Below, piece by piece: positions 42,030-54,514 of a stretch of 64,000 bases of DNA; within the stretch, counting starts at the first letter, position 1, and the number at the start of each line of letters is the position of its first letter. The notes below the pieces were generated by a model. It saw nothing but the letters and a program-made list of their open reading frames with translations. It did not search any database and was not told the DNA's origin. Origin of the DNA: Zizania palustris (lineage: Eukaryota > Streptophyta > Magnoliopsida > Poales > Poaceae). The position numbers were made by a program, and so were the translations under genes. The stretch lies in the NCBI GenBank assembly GCA_019279435.1, contig JAAALK010000289.1:84289023-84353022 (forward strand). The letters are read 5' to 3'.

Positions 42030-43140
42030 GGGCCCCAATCCCTAGGGTTAGGTCACCCTTTCAAGAAATCACTTTTTAATCATTCCTTGGGTCATCTCTC
42101 TCTTGTTTTGTGCGCCGCCAGGCTCCTGCTCACGCGATTCATATTCCTGCATTCCTTCTGTTCTTCATGATGATGTGAGATTGTATTCTCTGTTCATGTC
42201 TTTTGGTGTGCAGCGATTTTTGTGGATCTGAAGCTTCGTTTTTCGTGCGCCTATTGATTATTCCTGAGCACACACTTCTCTCTGTTGGTTTTTGTTCTAC
42301 AAGCTGAGGAGTACTAGTTCTAGCTTGTTCCTGTGGCAAGTAGTACTAGTTTTCTGTAGCAGCAGTACGCTAGTACTCTAGCTTTGCTTTTTCATGCATA
42401 GACTTTTGATCGAGTAGACATAGCCTAGTCTTTCCCTGGCTGTTTCTGGCGAAGCCCCCTTGTCTGTTCGAAGTCATTCAGCTCTGTGAAGCAGGCTTCG
42501 ACCTGACTTCTTCGAAGGCTTTGCTAGAACTTTTGACTCCGAACTCGAACTATGAATCTAGCTTCGAAGTATGCTCTGTTCTTAGTTTTTGTTCGTTGAC
42601 ATACTTCGGCACTTTTGCGAAGCTTACTTCGACAGGCTTCAAAGTTAGCTTCGAAGCATGTCTCTGGTAGACTTCACACGGAGTGTATTTTTCTGAGAAG
42701 GTTCTCTGTTGTTGTCTTTTATGTGGATCTTAGTTTGTGAGTTCGAAGCTTGTCTCTCGAAGTTTGTATCAAGGCTTCGATTTCTTTTGAGAGCATCAGC
42801 AGACTTCGATTCGAAGTTGATCTGTTGTTCGAAGGGTACCAATTCGGTAGTCATACTTCGATCAAGCTAGCTTCGAAGGTAGAGTCGTAGGCTTTGATTT
42901 GGTCTTGTTGCTATGTGTTTGGCTTCGCTTCTCTTTCGATGGTTGCTTTTCTGCGAACTTTGTTCGAGGCTGTCTGATCGGAGTATAGACTTCGAAGTAC
43001 TCTGTTCGAAGCAGGCTTCGATACTTTCATACTTCGCACCGAAGCATACTTCGCATTTTGCCACACTCGAACTAGGCTAGATTCCACAAACCTTCAGCAC
43101 TTCAACGATAGACTTCGCCGGACTTTGACATTGTTCTCCG

Positions 43141-43214
43141 AAGCAGGCTTCGACACAGCGAAGCAGGCTTCGACACAGCGAAGCAGGCTTCGACACTACG
43201 AAGCAGGCTTCGCC
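43141..43214 (+). repeat. 20-bp tandem repeat with hairpin units in J LTR
   Basis: GAAGCAGGCTTCGACACAGC begins at 43141, 43161, 43181 and partly 43201. Each unit includes the perfect hairpin GAAGC-AG-GCTTC. The D LTR has single, unamplified words of this type. Confidence 0.92.
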
Positions 43215-43523
43215 AAGTATCGAACAGGAGACAAATTTTGAATAGTAACTTCTCATCTCATTCTATGTGCACTTAGATTATTTTGTTGAGAAGTTTGATC
43301 TGCCATGGTTTGAATATTTTGTTTATCTGCCTATTAGCACTGTATTGGTGTTTCTCTGTCTAGGACACCAGTGGTTTCTAGGCTAGATACTTTTAGGCCT
43401 TGATGATCTGTTTTGCTGCTTAGTCTCTTGAGGTGCATTGGGTGTTGGGAACAGGCCATTGATTCGAAAGAATTTTTAGGCACCCATTCACCCCCCTCTG
43501 GTCGCTACTTTCGGTCCTACAAG

Positions 43524-43535
43524 TGGTATCAGAGC
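43524..43535 (+). promoter_or_regulatory. Primer-binding site of J
   Basis: TGGTATCAGAGC two bases after the LTR, as in D. Confidence 0.92.
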
Positions 43536-43586
43536 GAGGTTAGGGTTTTTCCATACCTTAACCGGTTCTAAACCCCAGTAGTGATC

Positions 43587-43947
43587 ATGACGTCTCCTGG
43601 CAAAGTCCCGTCCTTGGAAGCTTATGGCTATAATTATTGGAAGACTCGCATGCGAGCCTATCTCATGAGCCAAAGCTCGGACATCTGGGACATTTGCGTT
43701 CACGCTACGTTTGTTGTATTGCCAGTTGCTGAGCAAGGTACTCCTGGTATCATTGCCTAGCATCTGAACAATAGTAAAGCTGTGAACATTTTGTTTTCTG
43801 GTTTAGGTCCCACTGAGTTTGAGCGTGTGAGCCATCTATCCACTGCAAGAGAGATCTGGGCTACCCTCAAGGCACACTATGAGGGGACAGCCCAGGTCAA
43901 GGCTCGACTCTATCAGACCTACCGGCGTGAATATGTGAACTTCACAC
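43587..43947 (+). pseudogene. J gag, first part, split by L
   Basis: Starts ATG 43587 with the same N-terminus as D gag. TAG at 43758-43760 replaces a Gln codon (CAG in D). The frame continues to the L insertion at 43947 within the UBN2 region (YRREYVNFT). Confidence 0.88.
43943..43947. repeat. Left target-site duplication of L (CACAC)
   Basis: Matches 54510-54514 exactly. Confidence 0.95.
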
Positions 43948-45537
43948 TGTAGGACCGAAAGTAGCGACCAGAGGGGGGTGAATGGGCGCCTAAAAAATTC
44001 TTTCGAAACAATGGCCTGCTCCCAACACCCAACGCACCTCGAAAAATAAAAACCTCTGAAGCAAACAGAACGAAGGTACTTAAAATGATCTAGCCTAAAA
44101 ACAACCGGTGTCCTAATCAAAAAGACACCAACACAGTGCTTAAAGGCAGATTAAATCCATCCACTAAACAAATAGCATCTCCACAAATATTTCACCAGAA
44201 CGTAGGTAATCCATCATTTACATCAAAATATTCATATATGCATTTCATCCCTCACAAATATGTTTGTCAAAGGCATTTAAAATTAGACTAACAGTAGACG
44301 ATAAATTTTCAGATGAATCATACGAGTACAGAACAAAACTAAATATCTCAGATTCTAATCAAAGTATCATCTCAAACTAAACATGCCTGAAATAGATGAA
44401 CTAACAGATTCTAAAAAAAACTAATCAGAATACTGCAGCTGCTAGATAATAAAACCATGAAGAAGAAACGAGCGACATGATTCACCTCGATCTGCGTGCG
44501 CCTGGATTTCAAGAAAAAGAACTCCTGTCGCCACGGCTTGTTGTTCACGTCGCAGTGGCCACAGAAGATCCGGGCGATGAGCTACTGTGTACCTTGAACT
44601 CTTCGCCTCTCCGTAGCGCCGCTGGCCTTCAGCTTCCTGCCGCGCGCAGCCTGACGCCTCGAGCCCTCTGCCGAGCCCGCCAGCAAAACTCTGCCTCCCA
44701 ACGTGCGAAAAACCGGTGGCGCTGGATGTGAGCTGGCCGATGCAGCGAAGGCAAAAACAAACGGCGACCGTGGAAAAAACGCTGGCGGCCAAGAAGAAGG
44801 AAATGGTGGCGGCGACGAAATATTTTTGAGAAGAACACAGGCGGCCGTGAACAGTGGAGACCGAAGAAAATGACCCACACAATTTCAGAATTGGTAAAGT
44901 GATTTCAAAAATGGGTACCCTAACCCTAGGATATTGGGGCCTATTTATAGGCAGCCCATTAAATGGAAAAATGCAGAAATACCCCTAGGGTTTTTACAGA
45001 CGCTGAATAAAAAGTGAAAATACCGAAATGCCCTTAGGGTTTTTTACAGACTCGACTGACAGACTGTGGGCCTAAAGGCAAAATAGTAAAAACCTAAATA
45101 AAGGTAACTTATCCTGATGCGGAGCTTTCGTAGCAGCTACGGCTTCGCCTCAGGACGGTCAGATCCGAAATCAACGGTCGTCAGTTTTGCGCCGAAACTG
45201 ACAAAGCGTCCACCGTCTTCGCACCGGGTACCCGGATTGGGCCGGCCCGATTCCGCGGCTCCCTCAGCCCGGCAATCACTCGCCGCCCGTGTACCTGAGT
45301 CAATCCCGGTCAACAGTCCAGTGGATCCTCTGCTGCTTCTAGCCCATGTACCCGGATTGGGCCAGCCCGACTTCGCGGCCCCTCTGCCCGACAGTCGCTC
45401 GCTGCCCGTGTACCTGAGTCACACGCGGCCCAGACGCAACAGGTCTTCTCTCTCTTTTCAGTCCTCTTTGACTATCGTTGACAATGACTCATCACATCTG
45501 GAGCCATGAGGCCCACGCTATTCAGCATGGCTCCTCA
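43948..45537 (-). repeat. 3' LTR of L (1590 bp)
   Basis: The minus strand starts TGAGGAGCCATGC (45537) and ends TTCGGTCCTACA (43948). U3 and the tail match the D/J LTRs. The middle after the TATA (about 44160-44880) is a different, GC-rich sequence without the TTCGAA array. TATA at 44942-44949. The next base leftward is the CACAC duplication. Confidence 0.94.
44942..44949 (-). promoter_or_regulatory. TATA box in L 3' LTR
   Basis: Minus strand TATAAATA in GCCTATAAATAGGCCCCAAT. Confidence 0.75.
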
Positions 45538-45548
45538 ATCTCCCCCTT
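45538..45548 (-). promoter_or_regulatory. Polypurine tract of L
   Basis: Minus strand AAGGGGGAGAT adjoining the 3' LTR. Confidence 0.9.
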
Positions 45549-46910
45549 GATGAGTGCATTGTCAACACTTCTCTTCTTGAGCTTTCAGTACCTGCAAGCA
45601 ACCGTGGAAACACGAAAACAAAACACAAGAAAACAAAGAAGAAGAAAATAAAGTAAAAGTTTAACCCTAATGACCAAAATCCGAACAAAAGCAAGAAACG
45701 GTCATTATGGTTAACCAAAGGTAAAAACTCAAAACGAGTGCAGTCTCAGAAACATCAACAAGAATATCAAAAGAGTAAGGACAAACGGGACAAAAACTCC
45801 CCCTGAAACAAATCCCAAAGAAAGCCAAAACTCCCCCTTAAACTCTTATACCAAAATTTCTCCCCCTTGTTGACAAGTGAACTCATCAAGCACACTAAAA
45901 AGACACTGACTCCCCCTGAAATGCAACTCCCCCTCAAAATATGCAATGAATGCAACTAGGGTGCAAGTGGAGTGCAGAAAGCATGCTTCTCAGATATGAT
46001 TGACTGCAATTACAATATCTAGCAAGTATAGCAAAAGACATACTGTCTAAGACACATGGCATGATCAGTACAATAGATGATATCTAAAGAAAGTCATTAG
46101 CATGCATTTTTCAGTTTTTGCAAACAAAGGCATCACCACATTTTCCAGTTAACAAGCAAGGTAAAGCATGAGATGCAGAAGCTAACTGATATCTACCAAG
46201 ATAAGCATCGTCCAAAACAAAGTGCTTCAGCAAACTTGTTATCTTTTAAATGTTCAGGCTTTTTCATTTTCCTTTTTCATTTTTGCCAAGGGTTATTTGC
46301 ATGTCAAACCTTATGCTAACCGACCAAGTCAAGCCTAGGCCAGAACTGGACCATCAGAAGCTTAAGACATTGGTCTTGGCATACACTACACTGTCCTAGT
46401 TCATACCAAAGTGCTATGGTAAGCAGTCCAGAACAAAGCAATGTGACAAAACAAACCCACTTGGATCTTTTCAACTCAAGCATAAAAAGGCATGGAATTT
46501 TCATTCATTTTTTATTCTTATCATTTTTATAGCACATTTTCCATGATAAAGCATAAAGATGTCCAAGTTGCATATCTGCATCTATGTGAGGAACTAGCTA
46601 CAGGGCATGTAACAGATAGCAAAAGCATTCAGCCTACACATGCTAGTTACCAGAAGCAATGGTGATCATTTTTTAAGTTTAAAGCATAAAAGCCACGCAT
46701 ATGACAGATATCAGACATATCAAGTGAACTGAACCAAAGCATGATCATTGACAAGTAATCAAAAGCATGTACTAGCTAGAATAAGTAAAGCAGTTCAATC
46801 ATATAATAGAAGCAGGCTCAAAAGTTTGATATGTGAATATGTATGGTATGAACACACACAAAAAGACTCAAGAAAAGAGTAAAGAAGAAAGAAAACTGAC
46901 GCAAAATATC
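45549..46910 (-). other. 3' UTR of L
   Basis: Noncoding. GGGGGAG tracts on the minus strand at about 45801, 45831, 45871, 45911 and 45929. The block shared with B, D and E is at about 46287-46472. Confidence 0.82.
46316..46504 (-). CDS. Small 62-aa ORF in L 3' UTR, counterpart of 27005-27193 in D
   Basis: Same start (MKIPCLFMLELKRSKW), length and stop as in D, with about five amino-acid differences. The hydrophobic stretch FVTLLCSGLLTIALWYELG is kept. Function unknown; it may only mark a conserved RNA region. Confidence 0.3.
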   Translation of the reverse strand: MKIPCLFMLELKRSKWVCFVTLLCSGLLTIALWYELGQCSVCQDQCLKLLMVQFWPRLDLVG

Positions 46911-49900
46911 CTAGAAAGGATACACAACACCCAAATCCCCTCGTAAACGCTCAAAAGTAGACTGATCTAGGGGTTTGGTGAAAATGTCAGCCAATTGATG
47001 ATGGGTATCAACATGAACAAGGTCAATGACACCTTTCTCATATTGATCCCGCAAAAAGTGAAAGCGCACATCAATGTGTTTGGTTTTTGAATGGAGACAT
47101 GGGTTTTTCCCTACACTAATTGCACTGGTGCTGTCGCAAAACAAGGGAACTCTGGTAGGACAAAACAACCCAAAATCTCGCAGAGTGGAAATCATCCAAA
47201 CCAGCTGTGAGCAGCAGCTACGTACTCAGCCTCTGTGGTCGAAAGAGCAACTCCAGATTGCTTTCGAGACGACCAAGACACAAGAGACGAACCAAGAAAC
47301 TAGCAGGTACCGGAAGTCGACTTGCGATCCAACCGGCACCCACCAAAGTCAGCGTCCGAAAAGCCAGATAAATCAAGAGATGATGATGCTGAATAGTAAA
47401 GACCAAGATCAGGCGCATAGGTAAGATACCTGAAGATACACTTGATAGCTTGCCGATGAGACGCGCGTGGTGAAGACTGGAAGCGCGCGCACAGTCCCAC
47501 GGCAAACTGTATGTCTGGCCTCGTCGCCGTCAAGTACAGCAGCGAACCGATCATCCCTCGAAACTCTCTCTCATTGACTTTGACGCCGCTCTCGTCCTTG
47601 TCCAGGCCCCCAGATGTACCCATTGGGGTCATCTGAGGCTTCAGCTCTCCACCAAAGTCGAATTTCTTCAACATGTCCCGAGTGTACTTACCCTGGTGGA
47701 TGAAGGTGCCGTCCTTGGTCTGCTTGATCTGGAGCCCTAGAAAATACTTGAGCTCACCCATGAGGCTCATCTCAAACTCGCTGTGCATCTGCTCAGAAAA
47801 CATGGACACAAGATCATTAGTACTACCGCCAAAGATAATATCGTCCACGTATATCTGAGCGACTAAAAAATCTGAAGCATCTCTGAGCAAGAAGAGAGTC
47901 TTATCCACAGAACCCATCACAAAGCCCTTCCCCAACAAAAACTGCTTCAACCGGTCATACCAAGCCCTAGGGGCTTGCTTCAACCCGTATAAAGCTTTTT
48001 GCAACTTAAAAACATGTCGAGGAAACTTGGGGTTTTCAAAACCGGGGGGCTGCCTAACATAAACCTCCTCCTCTATGTACCCGTTCAGAAAAGCACTCTT
48101 GACGTCCATTTGAAAAAGCTTAAAACCCTTCGAAGCGGCAAAAGCTAAAAGAATGCGAATGGACTCAAGACGGGCAACAGGGGCGAAGGTTTCTTCAAAA
48201 TCAATACCTTCCTTCTGGCAGAAACCCTGGGCAACTAGTCGAGCTTTGTTGCGCACCACAACCCCATCTTCACCTTGCTTGTTCTTGAACACCCACTTGG
48301 TGCCTATGGGGTTGCATCCTGGTGGCAGCTCTACTAGTGTCCAAACCCGATTGTGGACAAAATTCTCAAGCTCTTCTTGCATGGCATTAATCCAGTTCGA
48401 GTCAGAAAGAGCATGAGAAATGTCTCTGGGCTCAAAAGATGCAACAAAAGCAGATTCAGCAAACACAACAAGAGAGTCAACAGACGAACGCAAAGTTCTT
48501 GAAGACACATCACCGATGATGAGCTCTGAGGGGTGATCACGCTGAACTGCTCGGGATCCCTTGTGATCTGAAGTCACCTCACCGGAGTCAGCAGCTGGCA
48601 CCTCTGGACTCGACTGAGGGGGCTCGATCGAAGTGGAAGAAGTGATCAGAGGTCTGCCCTCGTCCTCAGTCGAAGTCTCAGAAGGTGTGGGCTCTGCAGG
48701 AGGTGCAGAAGGCCCACCCTCATCAGCAGCTGGAGTATCCTCATCTTCCTCGAAGATGGACTCTCCAAGCTCACCATCACTAGAAAGCTCAAAAGAAGGA
48801 TTCAAAGAAGACAAGGACTCATCAAACGAAACCTCACAAGTCTCGACAAGCTGCTGGGAATCGAGGTTCCAAACACAGAAGCCTCGAGAATGCAAAGCGT
48901 AACCAAGAAAAACACCATCCCAGCAACGAGACTCAAACTTGTCCAAATGCCCTCCCTTCTTGAGCACAAAGCACTTGCAGCCAAACGCTCGCAAGTGGCT
49001 CACCTTGGGATGTCTGCCAAACCGCAACTCATATGAGGTCTTACCTAGGTAAGCTCTAAGAAAAATGCGATTGGCCAGATAGCAAGCCGTGTTCATGGCT
49101 TCAGCCCAAAAGCACCTAGGAGTCCTGTGCTCATCGAGCATCGTCCTGGCCATCTCGACTAGCGTGCGGTTCTTTCGTTCCACAACGCCATTCTGTGGGG
49201 GAGTGTAAGGAGCAGAAAACTGATGGTCAAGACCCTGATCACTGCAGAAGCTGACGAACTGAGAGTTCTTGAACTCAGAGCCATTGTCGGAGCGAATTGC
49301 TCGCATCCGACCATTGTTCTCATTCTTCAGCTTCAAAATCAGGTCATGAACAAAATGAAAAGTTTCATCCTTAGACTCCAAAAAGAAAACCCACGAGAAT
49401 CGAGAAAAATCGTCAACAATCACAAGTGCATACCACTTCCCACCGACTGAGCGTACCCGAGCTGGACCGACAGTGTCCATGTGTAACAGCTCGCCCGGAT
49501 ACGAAGTCATCACCTGAGTCACAGGTGAGTGAGAAGCGGCAACCATTTTCCCGTGACGACGGGGATGACAAACTAGATCTTTCTCCATTTTAAGCTTGGG
49601 CAATCCTCGGATGAGGTCCATAGAGCTTAACCTGACTAGCAGATCAAAGCTCAAATGACCTAACCTCCTATGCCACTTCCAGAGCTCAGAAGAAGATCCA
49701 GCAATCAAACAGCGAGAAGGGCCAAAAGAACTAGAGAAGTCAATCCGAAAAACTTTACCGAAATGTAAGATCTGGCAAATCAAAGACCCTCTAGAATCAA
49801 TCACAGAAGAATTGCCGTTCTTAAAACGCACCTCCAAACCATCCTCAAGAAGTTGCGAAACAGAAATCAAATTGAAGTTCAAGTTTCCAACCAAAGCAAC

Positions 49901-50137
49901 GTTCTTCAAAGAAAAATGGTCTGAAATGCGAATTGAGCCAATGCCACTTACTTTCCCTTGACCACTGTTCCCGAAGGTGATGTATTCTTTGGAGCTCGGG
50001 GGAGTGAGACTGGAGAACCATCTGCGATGTCCCGTCATGTGGTGAGAACACCCTGAGTCCATGATCCAAACGTCCTCCAGTCCCCGATCCTGCACAATCA
50101 GTGGCTGTAAGTGGGAGCAAATGGTCTGGCACCGGGT
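46911..50137 (-). pseudogene. pol: Pol of L: PR, IN, RT, RNase H, broken in RNase H
   Basis: On the minus strand, open from 50137 in the -1 frame relative to gag. Protease MDSGCSHHMTG. Pre-integrase WHRRLGHLSFDLL, with the CHPC of D read as CHPR, so one zinc ligand is lost. Integrase MDTVGP, RSDNGSEF, VVERKNRTL. RT YGLKQAPRAWYDRL and catalytic YVDD. RNase H is cut by TAG at 47300-47302, where D has CAG after STSGTC. A small indel near 47210-47220 shifts frame before the last 94 codons (46911-47195, TKHIDVRFHFLRD). It is otherwise nearly identical to D pol. Confidence 0.93.
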
Positions 50138-52851
50138 TTAGCAAAAGAGCTAAACCAGTGTCGAGCCATCTGCTCAAAAGACGGAAAGCAGAAATCATCA
50201 GAAAAGTTTGGACCAAAACGCGGCTCAAAGCGCGGTCCTCGGTTCTGCCTAAAGCCTCGGCCACGAGGTCCAGGACCGTAGCCAAAACGGCCTGGAGCTC
50301 TGCCGGAACGACCACCACCAACTGGAGTACGAGCAAGAAAGTCGTCTCCTCTACCACCACCTACACGACGCGGCCTGGCCTCCAGCCTCTCCCCGTGTCG
50401 AGGAACACGCAGTCTACCACCCTGCTGGTAGAACTGCCCCTGACCACCACGAGCTCTCTCTGCTCTCTCAACCCGCTTCCTCCTGAAGCAAAACTCCGCA
50501 AGATGCCCGTCTCTCTGACAATACTCACAATGATAGGTGGGCTTCTTGGGATGTGGTTGAGGCTTGGGGTTCTTGGGCTTAGTGGTGTTTGGTGTTGTCT
50601 TCTTGGGTTGAGAGGGTCCAGGAAGAGAGTCAAGAGAAGTGTGGAGGTGTTTGGGCTTTGGAACCCAGATGGGCTTCTTGGGTGGAGCTTTGGTTGGTTC
50701 ATGGATCACTCCATCCTTGGGCTGACAAGCCTGGGAAGACTCAGTGGAATGGGTCTTGGGATATCTCTGCTCTGGAGTCATTTTACTCCACTCCACTGCC
50801 CGGCTAATGGCACTCTCAAAGTCAGCCTTGGTGTAGGTGTAACCTACCCCAAACCCATCCTGCCTCTTGAACTGCTGGATCATCATGTCGAGCTGCGGCT
50901 CTCTGGCACTGACCCAACTCAGGATAGAACGGAGGTAAAAATTCTCATTTTGCGAATCAGCTAGCTCCTCTCTCAAGGAAGCTAGTACCTCCACCTGAGA
51001 CAAGCAGGTCTCACACTCGCTATCTACCTGGACAGACTTCTCGGCTTTCAGCTTAATTAACTCCATTCTAAGAGACAGACAGTTCTCACAGACAGTGGGT
51101 GCAACTGACAGTGTCTCAAGCTCTAGCCTAGTCTGCGCAAGCTCAGATCTCATTCTCTCCAAATTACCCAAATGCTCATCGCCCTTGGATTTCAGCTCAG
51201 CTAAGGCAGCTAGATGAGATGGGCAATCAACACAGGGTGCGACGACAGTGGCTTGAGCATCTTTCAGCTCCAGCTGAGCGCTTTCAAGCTCAGTGGCCAA
51301 AGCGTCCCTCTCATCAACCCTTTATGTGTACCTGGACTTCAGAGTCGACAGGTCACACAGAAGCACCTCACACTTTGGGCACTCACTGCTATCACCCAAG
51401 CAAGGGGAAGAAGATAGACTCTCAATTCTGCCGTTGGCCATGGCAAGCTCACTCTCTAACTCATCTATCCTCTTCTTAGCCCCCCTAAGCAGTTTTTCCC
51501 GATATTTTAACTCCTGACGATTGCTCTCAAGTAAATCAACAATTTCACGTTCATAAGATGATACCTTTTCATTGTCGTCGTCATCGGAGTCATCGGAGGA
51601 GCTCTTCTCTTTCTTATCCCCAAGAGCCATTGAGCAGAAACTCTTGCGGGATCTTCGGCGCTGATGTGAGCGGCTCTTCGGTCTGTCCCCGAAGGCTATG
51701 AAGCAAAGCCCTGCTGGATCGTCCTTATCCTTTCCCTTCCTGATGACAATCTCCTCATCGCTTGAGCTCGATGAAGAGGAAGAAGACGTGGACCGCTTGG
51801 AGTAGCTCTTCTCCATCTCAGCGAAGAAGGCCTTGTCGCGCTTCTTGTTCTCTCGCCGGTAGTCCTTCAGGGCCTTTCTGAAGAATCTGGTCTTTGGCTT
51901 GCCCTTGTTGAAGGAGGAGCTGTCGTGCTTGCCGGAGTCGTGGAAGCCACCACCGGTGCCCTTCTTGTGGCCATTGCGCTTGGGGCAGTCGGCGATGAAA
52001 TGTCCTGGATCACCACACTCAAAGCACCCGGTTTTTGTGCCGTGTCTCTTGAACATTCTTTTGTCATAAACACGACGCACCCGGTTGTTAAACAGACACA
52101 AATCATCATCTCCCAAAGACTCAAGCTGGTCCTCAGTGATAGACATCAAAGAGAACCCAGCACAGCTCACAGAAGAGGGATCAACAGAAGGTGTAGCAAG
52201 GGCCAGAGACTTTGATCCAGAGCCAGTGAGATTTGATCTCAACTGGGTATCAACCTCGGTGGCCTTCAGCTTGCTAAACAACTCAGAAATGGTCAAGGTA
52301 TCATAAGATGTGCTCTCAATGATAGAGGATACCTTGATCTCCCAGATCTTTGGGTCCAAGGTATGGAGAATCTTGAGGGCCTGCTCGTGATCTGAGACTA
52401 ACTGAACACCCTCACCCTTGTTGTCCCGAAGCTTGTTGATGATCGACTGAAAGCGACCAAACAAGGCTTCAACAGATTCACCCGGCTTCTGTGTGAAATT
52501 CTCATATTCACGCTGGTAGGTCTGATAGAGTCGAGCTTTGACCTGAGCTGTCCCCTCATGGTGTGCCTGGAGGGTAGCCCAGATCTCTCTCGCAGTGGAG
52601 AGATGGCTCACACGCTCAAATTCAGTGGGACCTAAACCAGAAAACAAAATATTCACCGCTTTGTTGTTGTTCTGATGTTGGGCAATGATATCCGGAGAAT
52701 CACGCTCATCAACAGGCAACACTGTGAAAGTAGCGTGAATACAGATGTCCCAGATGTCCGAGCTTTGGCTCATCAGATAGGCTCGCATGCGAGTCTTCCA
52801 ATAATTATAGCCATAAGCTTCCAAGGATGGGACCTTGCCAGGAGACGTCAT
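50098..52851 (-). pseudogene. gag: Gag of L, one nonsense codon
   Basis: ATG 52851-52849, stop TGA 50100-50098, the same frame throughout. TAA at 51324-51322 replaces a Glu codon of D within the coiled coil (after LSTLKSRYT). Both knuckles are intact (CFECGDPGHFIADC and CEYCQRDGHLAEFC), as are the CxxC modules (CPKC, CVDC, CENC, CETC). It overlaps pol by 40 nt, as in D and J. Confidence 0.92.
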
Positions 52852-52902
52852 GATCACTACTGGGGTTTAGAACCGGTTAAGGTATGGAAAAACCCTAACC
52901 AG

Positions 52903-52914
52903 GCTCTGATACCA
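52903..52914 (-). promoter_or_regulatory. Primer-binding site of L
   Basis: Minus strand TGGTATCAGAGC two bases from the LTR end at 52917. Confidence 0.93.
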
Positions 52915-52916
52915 CT

Positions 52917-54509
52917 TGTAGGACCGAAAGTAGCGACCAGAGGGGGGGGTGAATGGGCGCCTAAAAAATTCTTTCGAAACAATGGCCTGCTCCCAACACC
53001 CAACGCACCTCGAAAAATAAAAACCTCTGAAGCAAACAGAACGAAGGTACTTAAAATGATCTAGCCTAAAAACAACCGGTGTCCTAATCAAAAAGACACC
53101 AACACAGTGCTTAAAGGCAGATTAAATCCATCCACTAAACAAATAGCATCTCCACAAATATTTCACCAGAACGTAGGTAATCCATCATTTACATCAAAAT
53201 ATTCATATATGCATTTCATCCCTCACAAATATGTCTGTCAAAGGCATTTAAAATTAGACTAACAGTAGACGATAAATTTTCAGATGAATCATACGAGTAC
53301 AGAACAAAACTAAATATCTCAGATTCTAATCAAAGTATCATCTCAAACTAAACATGCCTGAAATAGATGAACTAATATATTCTAAAAAAAAACTAATCAG
53401 AATACTGCAGCTGCTAGATAATAAAACCATGAAGAAGAAACGAGCGACATGATTCACCTCGATCTGCGTGCGCCTGGATTTCAAGAAAAAGAACTCCTGT
53501 CGCCACGGCTTGTTGTTCACGTCGCAGTGGCCACAGAAGATCCGGGCGATGAGCTACTGTGTACCTTGAACTCTTCGCCTCTCCGTAGCGCCGCTGGCCT
53601 TCAGCTTCCTGCCGCGCGTAGCCTGACGCCTCGAGCCCTCCGTCGAGCCCGCCAGCAAAACTCCGCCTCCCAACGTGCGAAAAACCGGTGGCGCTGGATG
53701 TGAGCTGGCCGATGCAGTGAAGGCAAAAACAAACGGCGACCGTGGAAAAAACGCTGGCGGCCAAGAAGAAGGAAACGGTGGCGGCGACGAAATATTTTTG
53801 AGAAGAACACAGGCGGCCGTGAACAGTGGAGACCGAAGAAAAATGACCCACACAATTTCAGAATTGGTAAAGTGATTTCAAAAATGGGTACCCTAACCCT
53901 AGGATATTGGGGCCTATTTATAGGCAGCCCATTAAATGGAAAAATGCAGAAATACCCCTAGGGTTTTTACAGACGCTGAATAAAAATGGAAAAGACCGAA
54001 ATGCCCTTAGGGTTTTTACAGACTCGACTGACAGACTGTGGGCCTAAAGGCAAAATAGTAAAAACCTAAATAAAGGTAACTTGTCCTGATGCGGAGCTTT
54101 CGTAGCAGCTACGGCTTCGCCTCAGGACGGTCAGATCCGAAATCAACGGTCGTCAGTTTTGCGCCGAAACTGACAAAGCGTCCACCGTCTTCGCACCGGG
54201 TACCCGGATTGGGCCGTCCCGATTCCGCGGCTCCCTCAGCCCGGCAATCACTCGCTGCCCGTGTACCTGAGTCAATCCCGGTCAACAGTCCAGTGGATCC
54301 TCTACTGCTTCTAGCCCATGTACCCGGATTGGGCCAGCCCGACTTCGCGGCCCCTCTGCCCGACAGTCGCTCGCTGCCCGTGTACCTGAGTCACACGCGG
54401 CCCAGACACAATAGGTCTTCTCTCTCTTTTCAGTCCTCTTTGACTATCGTTGACAATGACTCATCACATCTGGAGCCATGAGGCCCACGCTATTCAGCAT
54501 GGCTCCTCA
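52917..54509 (-). repeat. 5' LTR of L (1593 bp)
   Basis: Same structure as 43948-45537, with TATA at 53915-53922. Both copies carry the alternate GC-rich R/U5 segment, so the exchange predates this insertion. Confidence 0.94.
53915..53922 (-). promoter_or_regulatory. TATA box in L 5' LTR
   Basis: Minus strand TATAAATA, same context as the 3' LTR. Confidence 0.75.
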
Positions 54510-54514
54510 CACAC
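54510..54514. repeat. Right target-site duplication of L (CACAC)
   Basis: Matches 43943-43947. J gag resumes directly after. Confidence 0.95.

Larger units (their letters stand above)
41433..43521 (+). repeat. 5' LTR of J (2089 bp)
   Basis: TGAGGAGCCATGC ... TTTCGGTCCTACA, same family as the D LTR, with the duplicated U3 repeat and a TTCGAAG-rich leader. A 20-bp tandem repeat lies at 43141-43214. TATA at 42022-42029. Confidence 0.93.
43948..54509 (-). mobile_element. Element L: complete minus-strand Copia of the D family with a variant LTR, 10.6 kb
   Basis: On the minus strand: 5' LTR 54509-52917, PBS, gag, pol, 3' UTR, PPT, 3' LTR 45537-43948, flanked by CACAC. By eye the LTRs differ at about 20 positions plus small indels (about 1.3 percent), so it is older than D. 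Gag has one nonsense codon. Pol has one nonsense codon and a small indel in RNase H. It is complete in structure but not coding-competent as read. Confidence 0.95.

Noticed and set aside
43141..43214. CRISPR-like array
   Set aside because: Units are directly adjacent 20-bp repeats without spacers, within a plant LTR.
44442..44882. 146-aa minus-strand ORF as a host gene
   Set aside because: It lies wholly in the L LTR, is duplicated in the other LTR (53414-53851), and shows no domain. Kept only as part of the cassette-exchange finding.
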